Source of the DNA: Cyclobacterium lianum
GTDB taxonomy: Bacteria > Bacteroidota > Bacteroidia > Cytophagales > Cyclobacteriaceae
Assembly: GCF_900143075.1 (NCBI RefSeq)
Contig: NZ_FRCY01000001.1
Location: 531,514 to 595,513 of the forward strand
Reading direction: 5' to 3'
DNA: 64,000 nt
The notes beneath the pieces are model-generated. The model made no database searches, was not told where the DNA came from, and was given only the letters and a program-made list of their open reading frames with translations. Shown in pieces: positions 7,561 through 14,224 of the stretch; position 1 is the stretch's first letter, and each line of letters opens with the position of its first letter. Position numbers and translations under genes: made by a program.

Positions 7561-7882
7561 TGATATCCTGGATTTTAATTTTAAATTCAGGAATAACCTC
7601 GACCACAACAGCCCAAATGGCCCATAGATCCACACCGAGGTAATCATGGATTAATTTATCTCTCATTCCAGCAATCTTTTTCCATTCGATATCAGGATAT
7701 TTTCTTCTTAGTCCAGAGGAAAGATTTTTTGTTGCCTCTCCAATTATTTCAAAGTTTCGAATAACCGCATCCTGGATGACTGATTGGCTCAAAAATTCAT
7801 CCAGGGAAATGTTGTCTGTGTATTTTTGAATTTTAACAATACAATCGTGGATGTGGTAAAGGTAAACTACATTATCCTTCAT
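7544..7882 (-). CDS. hepT: HepT-like HEPN ribonuclease toxin
   Basis: 112 aa from the ATG at 7882; a start at 7912 would add 10 residues and overlap mntA more. This is a DUF86/HepT protein. It carries the HEPN active-site motif R-x4-H-x-Y as R74, H79 and Y81 (RDKLIHDY), preceded by the usual helix with RNFEIIGEA. In characterised HepT-MntA pairs the toxin is an RNA-cutting HEPN dimer and the antitoxin silences it by AMPylating the motif tyrosine. The upstream mntA overlaps it by 11 bases, so the two are translationally coupled. The pair sits in an AT-rich, repeat-flanked stretch, which suggests horizontal gain. Confidence 0.88.
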   Translation of the reverse strand: MKDNVVYLYHIHDCIVKIQKYTDNISLDEFLSQSVIQDAVIRNFEIIGEATKNLSSGLRRKYPDIEWKKIAGMRDKLIHDYLGVDLWAIWAVVVEVIPEFKIKIQDIINEER

Positions 7883-8183
7883 CAGGAAATATTTGCTGTA
7901 AGTCGCTTTCAATTCGAGGGACCAATCGTGGGGAAATGGCTTTAGTGGTGATAAGGTCCACCTTAAGATTCAACAATTCAGATAATTGCATTTCAGCTCC
8001 GATAATATCCAGCAGATTTACTGTATTCTGGAATTCTACCAGAATATCCAAATCACTATTTTCCTTATTCTCATTTCGGGCGAAGGAGCCAAAAATGCCG
8101 ATCATTTTAGGGGTAAAAGGTTGCAAAACCTCAATAATGATATTTTTTTGATCTTTGGTAATCATTTTTTTTACAATGTACAA
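7872..8183 (-). CDS. mntA: MntA-like nucleotidyltransferase antitoxin
   Basis: 103 aa from 8183; an internal ATG at 8165 would give 97 aa and is equally possible. It is a minimal nucleotidyltransferase: GSFARNE starts the motif at residues 32-34, and D44 and D46 (SDLDILVEF) bind the metal and ATP, the GSx10DxD signature of the MNT fold. Its expected role is to AMPylate the partner HepT and block the toxin. It is the first gene of the two-gene operon, with an 11-base overlap into hepT. Confidence 0.88.
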   Translation of the reverse strand: MYIVKKMITKDQKNIIIEVLQPFTPKMIGIFGSFARNENKENSDLDILVEFQNTVNLLDIIGAEMQLSELLNLKVDLITTKAISPRLVPRIESDLQQIFPDEG

Positions 8184-8480
8184 AAATGTACGCAGATTGA
8201 TTAAAATGGTTTTTACAGGTACAGGATTCCTTTCAGGTTTCCCGCAAAATCCTGAACTTCCCTTTTAAAACTTTCACAGAGGGAATTTATTTTATAGAAA
8301 AGGATTAGTTTATCCATATTTCCAAATTAGGGAATAATTCTGATCATCTGTTTTAGCATCTACAAGCTTCCACTTGGCATATCCTCGTACATCTATTATT
8401 GTAAACATATAGATCTTTTGGTTTTTTGATTCACCATCCGAAAATCCAATCTTGCGGATATTCGTACGGGCTTTGCGGTA

Positions 8481-8808
8481 TTTTTCAGGGACCTGCTGCT
8501 TCGTGAGCTGGAGATAGAGACCGCACCGATAAATGGGAATCCTTACGCAGCCTATATGCGCAAGAAGCACGAAAAATGGCAAGCTTTCCGGGCCGGGGCT
8601 GTTAAGCGGGATTGGGAGCAAATGCAAGAGGCTGTGCAGTGGCATTTTTGGCATGAACCACTTTTCTGGTCTTCTCCATAGGAGGAGGCCTTTCTCAGAA
8701 GGGCCGAACTGATAAAGGAAGTCCTACTGAAAAGAAAGCACCATCCCATGAAGGATCAGGCTTCCTGGTGGCAGTTTCTAAATCGTGAGTACGAAGCGGA
8801 CGAGTAAC
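8481..8808 (+). pseudogene. Unrecognised ORF remnant with in-frame stop
   Basis: Reading frame +1 from 8481 gives a charged, tryptophan-rich helical sequence (FFRDLLLRELEIETAP, then KRDWEQMQEAVQWHFWHEP). It runs into a TAG codon near 8679 and continues in the same frame (EEAFLRRAELIKEVLLKRK) to a TAA at 8806. Amino-acid character is the same on both sides of the stop, which suggests one decayed gene whose 5' end is missing. No family recognised. Confidence 0.4.
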
Positions 8809-8821
8809 AGTCAGTAAGAAA

Positions 8822-8870
8822 AAAGGTGCACCACAGATTACGCGGATTGAGACAGATTAAAGATAAGAAA
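8822..8870. repeat. CACAGATT-type repeat
   Basis: AAGGTGCACCACAGATTACG with a following CAGATTAAAGAT is the same element as near 3908-3945, including the GGTGCACCACAGATTAC core. Confidence 0.6.
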
Positions 8871-8960
8871 CTGGGTGAAGTATACCATTTCACCTTGGTA
8901 TCGCATTCGTAACTAAAAAGGAGCCACCCAAAAGCCATTTAAAATGGCTAATCGTGCAGG
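8871..8960. repeat. Hairpin-rich intergenic repeat, copy 2
   Basis: CTGGGTGAAG, GTGAAG...TTTCAC hairpin, CAAAAGCC with GCCATTT/AAATGGC palindrome, then CTAATCGT: the same order of elements as at 5641-5740. Confidence 0.65.
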
Positions 8961-9070
8961 TTTTATATAACCATTTTTACGATCTAACTTAAAGAAATGG
9001 CCTTATAAATACCTAAGGTTTCGTATTCCATGGTATATTAGGGATGTAGTTACACCCAAGCATGACTCAA

Positions 9071-10498
9071 TTAATCCTGCAGCACTTCACAGCGGTCGTA
9101 TTGAGGATCGATATCAATAAATACCTCTTCCTTGGCCAGTACAAACCAATTGGACAAGATATCTTCTTCTTTCTTTCTGCGCGCTGCGGCCTTTAATTTT
9201 TCATAATCATCTGAAAGATTGGCGCGGTGGGCCGGAAAGCGTTCTTTATAGTACAGGATGCGCACGCCGGGCTCTGACCGGCCCGTTCTGGGGTCTTGAT
9301 CTTCATACCTTATCGGTTGGGTAATCTGACCTATTTCCATGCTGTCCAGGGTAAAATAGAGTACCGGGTCTTCCAGCGTTCTCAAGGTCAGCCGATTGGA
9401 TCCTGTTCCCGGGTCTGTAAAAAAGCCACCATTGTCGGATGTCTCCCGATCATCAGAATATTCCTTCGCTGCTTTCGCAAAAGTGATTTTATCCTCTACA
9501 ATTTGCTGGCGAAGGCTGTCCAGATACCTTTCCGCTTTTTTGATATCATTTTCTGACGGGCTGGGTATGATCAGTATGTGTCTGCTATTAAAGGTATTTC
9601 CGCGGGTTTCGAGCAACTGGATCATGTGAAACCCAAACATGGTTTCTACCGGATCGCTGATTTCTCCCTGCTTCAGACTGTAGGCGGTGGCTTCATATTG
9701 CGGTGCCAGCTCACCTCTTCTGAAAAATCCCAGATCACCACCCTGAACCTTTGAGCCGGGATCCATGGAGTATTGCCGGGCCATGGTCGCAAAGTCCGAC
9801 TCTCCGGAAAGGATCTTTTCTTTGATAGACAACAATTGTTCTACAACCTTGTCCTTTTCCTCCTGACTTACCTCTGGTTTTTTGACAATTTGGGCCACAG
9901 AGACCTCCGCAGAGAAAAAGGGCAGCGAATCATTGGGTATGGAGCCAAAAAATTTACGAACATCGTTGGGAGATACTTCCAGTTCTTCCGTAATTACACC
10001 ACGCATTTTCTGTACCACCATCTGCTCCTTGACGGCATCCTGTATCTCACTTTTGAGTTGGTCTGCCGTTTTTCCATAGGCTTCGATCAGGGTTTCCTCA
10101 TCTCCTCCAAATTGCTGCAAGACCATATTGAAACGCTGGTCTGTCTGGATGATCACTTCCGCTTCCGACACAACTACAGAATCGATTTCAGATTTGGCCA
10201 TCATTAGCTTATTGATCAGCAGTGATTCAAATATCTGGCAGCGACTGGGTGCTTCCATTCCCTGCTGCGCCTGCGAGACGGCTTCCAGATAGGCTTTCTG
10301 CAGATCTGACTCCAGAATAATATAATTGTCCACCTTGGCAATAATTTTGTCCAGGACCTGCCCACTGGGTTTTTCTTCAGCCGTCTCCGCACTACTGCTG
10401 GCTGCCGGGCTGTCCGTATCCTGCGCCAGGCTGATTTGCTGACCATACAGGCCGAGGATGATCAAAAAGAGGCTTACCTTTCTTGCCCAGTTATTCAT
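9071..10498 (-). CDS. SurA-like periplasmic peptidyl-prolyl isomerase
   Basis: 475 aa from the ATG at 10498, which gives a clean signal peptide (ARKVSLFLIILGLYG); the frame is open to 10528 but earlier starts spoil it. Layout: signal peptide, a short low-complexity linker, a SurA N-like helical chaperone domain (about 45-180), then two parvulin (PpiC) domains (about 195-300 and 305-420). Domain one shows the typical GGDLGFFRRGELAPQYE and FGFHMIQLLE; domain two is more divergent (DNGGFF). The role is folding of outer-membrane proteins before the BAM complex. It is the last gene of a three-gene set and overlaps the preceding stop by eight bases (ATGAATAA), so translation is coupled. Confidence 0.9.
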   Translation of the reverse strand: MNNWARKVSLFLIILGLYGQQISLAQDTDSPAASSSAETAEEKPSGQVLDKIIAKVDNYIILESDLQKAYLEAVSQAQQGMEAPSRCQIFESLLINKLMMAKSEIDSVVVSEAEVIIQTDQRFNMVLQQFGGDEETLIEAYGKTADQLKSEIQDAVKEQMVVQKMRGVITEELEVSPNDVRKFFGSIPNDSLPFFSAEVSVAQIVKKPEVSQEEKDKVVEQLLSIKEKILSGESDFATMARQYSMDPGSKVQGGDLGFFRRGELAPQYEATAYSLKQGEISDPVETMFGFHMIQLLETRGNTFNSRHILIIPSPSENDIKKAERYLDSLRQQIVEDKITFAKAAKEYSDDRETSDNGGFFTDPGTGSNRLTLRTLEDPVLYFTLDSMEIGQITQPIRYEDQDPRTGRSEPGVRILYYKERFPAHRANLSDDYEKLKAAARRKKEEDILSNWFVLAKEEVFIDIDPQYDRCEVLQD

Positions 10499-11393
10499 AT
10501 ATGGTAAATTCATTGTTTTCAAGTGCATTGTTGTATATGTCTCTTTTTAATTTTTCTGCTATCTCTACTCTACGTTTGTTAACGATTATTTTAGAGATTT
10601 CGTCTCTGACAAATTCCAGTGGCGGTACCTGGTCTCTTAACCGATATTCGAGAATCTTGAAATAATAGGAATAGGTTTCGTCGTCCACACTGATCAGCTT
10701 TTCATTTCTGAGCAATTGCACATGGTTGTTGTTTTGAGACAGAGGGGTATTGATGATGATATCATCGAATTTTATCCAGGTCGAATCCTCAATAAAATAG
10801 TTATTGGCATAACGAATGGCGAACTCTTTTAGTTCTTCCTTCTGGTCGTCCTGATTACCGGCCAATAAGCGTTCCAATTGCCTTTTCTGGGGGAGTGATT
10901 TTTCCAGTTTGATGAAATTGGTACGCACGATGATTTCCTTTAAGGCAAAATTTTCTTTGTTGGTCTCATAATAAGCCTGAATTTCAGCCGGTGTTACCTC
11001 CCGGTCCAGACTTTGCTCTACGAAGTTTTTTTCATATTCGTAGGCGATCAGCGCATAGCGGTAATCCAGGAGTTTACGGTTAATTTCCGCTTCATTCAGG
11101 GTCAGGTTTTTAGACGCCTCCCGGATCACTAGCTGCTTTTTGATCCAGCTTTGAATGTACCGGTTGACCAGTTCAGCAGAATCCAGCGTGGTAGCCATTT
11201 CCTTGCTGATATGATCGATGTCTGCAAGATAAAGATTGGCGGTACCCACACTTGCCACAAGGGGATTGTCCGGATCTTCTTCCTCTGACTTGATACTGAA
11301 CAGGTCACAGGAAGCCAGGAACAGCAGACTACTGAATACGAGCAGTACCTTACTTTTCAAGGGAGCGATAAATTTTTTCTTTTTCATCCTCAT
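10491..11393 (-). CDS. SurA N-like chaperone lipoprotein, no PpiC domain
   Basis: 300 aa. A basic start (MRMKKKKF) and LLFLASCD give a lipobox with Cys near residue 29, so the product is a lipoprotein. The body is mostly helical and looks like the SurA/trigger-factor type N-domain (SVGTANLYLADID, then EIQAYYETNKENF). No parvulin domain with the LGF/GYH phrases is present, so isomerase activity is unlikely and a holdase or scaffold role is inferred. It overlaps the upstream PPIase by about 40 bases and the downstream one by 8, giving a compact operon of three envelope folding factors. Confidence 0.8.
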   Translation of the reverse strand: MRMKKKKFIAPLKSKVLLVFSSLLFLASCDLFSIKSEEEDPDNPLVASVGTANLYLADIDHISKEMATTLDSAELVNRYIQSWIKKQLVIREASKNLTLNEAEINRKLLDYRYALIAYEYEKNFVEQSLDREVTPAEIQAYYETNKENFALKEIIVRTNFIKLEKSLPQKRQLERLLAGNQDDQKEELKEFAIRYANNYFIEDSTWIKFDDIIINTPLSQNNNHVQLLRNEKLISVDDETYSYYFKILEYRLRDQVPPLEFVRDEISKIIVNKRRVEIAEKLKRDIYNNALENNEFTIYE

Positions 11394-13353
11394 TGATTTG
11401 GATGGTATACTTTTTATGTAAGCGTTGAAGCAGGTTTTCTTCGAGGTATTGCTGATAATCCTGAATTACCCGCCCCCGGATCTCCTCAAATTTCTTCGGT
11501 GCGGCAGGTATTTTTTCTCCCGACAATACCAGCACCATTTCCCCATTTTCATGTAGCTGGTGAAATTTTTGGCTCAGGTCCAATGAAGCCAGCAGCTTAT
11601 TTTCTGAAATCTCAAATTCCTTTTGCTCCAAGGTAAACAACAAGGGGTCATCCAGAAGAAATTTTTCCTTCAGCAGGGAGTCCAGTTTTGAATGATATTT
11701 TTGTTCTGCGAGCCAGTTGCCGACATCTGAGAGGTCCTTATCTGCCCTTGCTTTCACCAGCACTGCAGGTATGCGATCGCCCCAGAGGTAGTTTTGCCGG
11801 TTTTCCAGGAAATATTTTTGTTGGCCGGTACTGTCGTCCACTGCTTTCTGCCATACTTCACGGTTCATCAATTCGAATAGCAGCATTCCGTTGCGGTATT
11901 CATTGATTAGCTGCCGGTAATCGGTATTGGTCGCATAGAGGTATTCTTCTTCCCAGGAGGCCAGTAAATTTTTCAGATAGGGCTGAAATAGCTCGTCAAA
12001 CGAAACATGCACGGTAGCGGTAGTGTCGCTGAGCGCCACCTTTACCTGGTTAATGAAATTGCCGAGTGTGGCTGTGTGCCGGTTTGACTGTACCAAATCT
12101 GTATTGCTATGCCCGACTTCAGCAAGTTTGTCCAGAAGATCTGCATAGGGCTTTCCTCTCAGGGAGCTAAAGATATCATCGAGATCGCTGAGCAGGGAAT
12201 CATTGACTTCCACTTGCAGCAGCTTTTTCTGCAGGTCCATTATCTTGTCCTGAAGCATGCCTGATTTGCTTCCCCGGCTTATTCTGGCCTGTATTGTCGG
12301 CTTAAGCTCTTCGAAGGGCGGTACGGGCCGCTTACCTTCCAGCCGGATGATGTGGTATCCATACCTGGTTTTCACTGGCGCCGTAAAATCTCCGATTTGC
12401 TGAAGGTCAAAAGCAGCCCGTTCAAACTCGGGAACAATAGCACCCGGGCCAAACCAGGGGATTATTCCCTGGTTGGATTTACTGCCCGGATCTTCAGAGT
12501 AAGCGGATACCAGATCTGGCCACTGGGCTGGATCTGCCTGCAGGGTTTGGTACAGTTCTGCGATTTTTTTCTGTGCTGCCGCTTCACTTTCGGGATTTTC
12601 CGCCGGGCTGCGTATCAGTAAATGGGAAACCCGGATTTGCCCCGGATTTGTCTTTCGGTCTTCCAGCCGGATCACATGGTATCCGAAATCGGATAAGACC
12701 GGCTCGGAAATTTCTCCTTCATTTAGTGCAAAAGCAGCTTCTTCAAAGGGCAAAACCATCTGGAGTGCCGTAAAATAGCCGAGGCTGCCCTGATTGTCCT
12801 TCACGGAGGGGTCTTCGGAGTAGTCTAATGCCAGCTTGCTGAAATCTGCGCCACTTTCAGCCTCTGATTTTAACTTTTTTGCCATCCGGTAGACAGCCAT
12901 GGAATCCTCTTTGCTGGCATTCGGGGGAAATTGCAGCAAAATATGGCTGGCCTTTACCATTTCGTTCATCCGTTCATATACCCTTTGCATCTCTCCATCT
13001 TCCAACTTGTTTTCCTGCAGGTATGGCTTGATGATATCTGCCTTGAAGGAGGCAAACTCGCTGCGAAACTCCTCAGATTGGTCCAGGCCCAGGTCAATTG
13101 CGTATTTCACCTTTAGCTTGTAATTAACGAAAAGCTCAAAATTTTCTTCAAAAGCTGCTCTGCTAAGGGCGGAATCAGCCCTTTGCCGGTTTTTGTTGAA
13201 GATGTATAAAAATTCTTCCTGGTCTGAGGTAGTCTCGTCTATCTTCAGAAGAAAGTCAGCAGGAGCTGGCTTTTCCATGCCTTGATCAGTAACCTGAACC
13301 GCACTTGCAGATAAAATTCCCAGAAAAAGGAAATATATATGCTTCAAACTCAT
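11350..13353 (-). CDS. Periplasmic peptidyl-prolyl isomerase with two PpiC domains
   Basis: 667 aa with a signal peptide (IYFLFLGILSASA). An N-terminal helical part is followed by two well-conserved parvulin domains: about 130-235 (KASHILLQF, QGSLGYF, FGYHVIRLED) and about 240-345 (VSHLLIRSP, GIIPWFGPGA, YGYHIIRLEG). A long C-terminal helical region without a recognised domain follows, probably a substrate-binding arm. First gene of the PPIase trio. It starts 89 bases after the RsbW-like gene in the same direction, so it may share a transcript with the partner-switching module. Confidence 0.9.
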   Translation of the reverse strand: MSLKHIYFLFLGILSASAVQVTDQGMEKPAPADFLLKIDETTSDQEEFLYIFNKNRQRADSALSRAAFEENFELFVNYKLKVKYAIDLGLDQSEEFRSEFASFKADIIKPYLQENKLEDGEMQRVYERMNEMVKASHILLQFPPNASKEDSMAVYRMAKKLKSEAESGADFSKLALDYSEDPSVKDNQGSLGYFTALQMVLPFEEAAFALNEGEISEPVLSDFGYHVIRLEDRKTNPGQIRVSHLLIRSPAENPESEAAAQKKIAELYQTLQADPAQWPDLVSAYSEDPGSKSNQGIIPWFGPGAIVPEFERAAFDLQQIGDFTAPVKTRYGYHIIRLEGKRPVPPFEELKPTIQARISRGSKSGMLQDKIMDLQKKLLQVEVNDSLLSDLDDIFSSLRGKPYADLLDKLAEVGHSNTDLVQSNRHTATLGNFINQVKVALSDTTATVHVSFDELFQPYLKNLLASWEEEYLYATNTDYRQLINEYRNGMLLFELMNREVWQKAVDDSTGQQKYFLENRQNYLWGDRIPAVLVKARADKDLSDVGNWLAEQKYHSKLDSLLKEKFLLDDPLLFTLEQKEFEISENKLLASLDLSQKFHQLHENGEMVLVLSGEKIPAAPKKFEEIRGRVIQDYQQYLEENLLQRLHKKYTIQINEDEKEKIYRSLEK

Positions 13354-13442
13354 AGGACAAGGGATACAAATTAGCCTGCAATGTTACGAATTTTACCCCA
13401 CAATTCGGGGAGATGCGCAGGATAAGTAAGGGGATTTAACAT

Positions 13443-13859
13443 TTATTTGGATTTCAGCTTTTTGATCAGCCGGCAGGTATTGAAGGAGGGGTCAGTTTCA
13501 AATTCGATTTTATCCATGATTTTGCGGACCAATAGCAGGCCGAGTCCTCCTTTTCGCTTTTCCCTGACCACTGCATCGATTTCCGGAGATTTGTATTCTA
13601 TGATATTAAATGCTTTGCCGGAATCCCTGATCTCAAAGACAATGGTATCCTTGCCGACCAGTACTTCCAGTTCTATGTGATTTAGGGGATTGCAGTCGTG
13701 TGAGTGAATGATCAGATTGGCACAGACCTCCTCCACTGCCAATATCAATTGGTTTTGGGTGATATCATTGAGTCCGCTTGCCGACAAAATACCGGATAAA
13801 AAATTCCTCAGTTCTGCCAATCGGCTTTTTTCACAATATAGCTTCAATTCATGCTTCAT
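13443..13859 (-). CDS. RsbW-like anti-sigma/partner-switching kinase
   Basis: 138 aa from the ATG at 13859; the frame is open further upstream but that would overlap the STAS gene by 86 bases. It is a small HATPase_c_2 protein: N-box EEVCANLIIHS, G1 box IRDSGKAFN, and G2 GGLGLLLVRKIMD. Such kinases phosphorylate the partner STAS protein on serine and bind either it or a target such as a sigma factor. No sigma factor gene is next to it. Its start overlaps the STAS stop by 11 bases. Last gene of the three-gene partner-switching set; what it controls is unknown, though the PPIase operon follows directly. Confidence 0.88.
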   Translation of the reverse strand: MKHELKLYCEKSRLAELRNFLSGILSASGLNDITQNQLILAVEEVCANLIIHSHDCNPLNHIELEVLVGKDTIVFEIRDSGKAFNIIEYKSPEIDAVVREKRKGGLGLLLVRKIMDKIEFETDPSFNTCRLIKKLKSK

Positions 13860-14193
13860 AAAGCGCTCTTTCGGCTTCTTCTTTTGTACTTTTGATGCTG
13901 ATGAGTTGGTCGAGGCCAAGAATATGGAACACATTCAAAATCTTTTCATTTAATCCGAAGATGACAAAGGTTACCTGCTTTTCATTAAAATCCTCCAGAT
14001 AGGACATGAATACCCCCAGGCCTGCAGAAGAAATGTACTCCAGACGATTGCCATCTACGAGTATTTTGCTGGCGTTTTCTGCAATTGCCTCCTGAATCAC
14101 TTCGTCCAGCTCCACTGAATTACTGGCATCCACTTCTCCGTTCAATGTAATGACCAGATGATCTCGCTCGGGCGCTTTATTGATTGATAACAT
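13849..14193 (-). CDS. STAS-domain anti-anti-sigma factor
   Basis: 114 aa, a single STAS domain (ITLNGEVDAS at the start). The phosphorylation site is EYISSAGLG: S56 aligns with the phosphoserine of SpoIIAA/RsbV, while the preceding Asp of the DSxG motif is a Ser (S55), as in several Gram-negative STAS proteins. The expected cycle is that the neighbouring RsbW-like kinase phosphorylates S56 and the SpoIIE phosphatase removes it. It starts 31 bases after the phosphatase gene. Confidence 0.88.
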   Translation of the reverse strand: MLSINKAPERDHLVITLNGEVDASNSVELDEVIQEAIAENASKILVDGNRLEYISSAGLGVFMSYLEDFNEKQVTFVIFGLNEKILNVFHILGLDQLISIKSTKEEAERALYEA

Positions 14194-14224
14194 ATCCGAT
14201 TATACGCTTTATTTCCCTTTAAGT

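Larger units (their letters stand above)
8184..9070. other. Decayed spacer between mntA and the PPIase operon
   Basis: About 0.9 kb without an intact gene. On the minus strand a 34-codon ORF (8317-8213, starting MDKLILFYKI) overlaps by eight bases the stop of a longer open frame whose last ~45 residues (8310-8450) look codon-like (MFTIIDVRGYAKWKLVDAK). Neither was recognised. The plus strand holds the broken ORF at 8481-8808. The rest is CACAGATT repeat (8822-8870), hairpin repeat (8871-8960) and a GTAGTTACACCC element near 9047. Confidence 0.5.
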
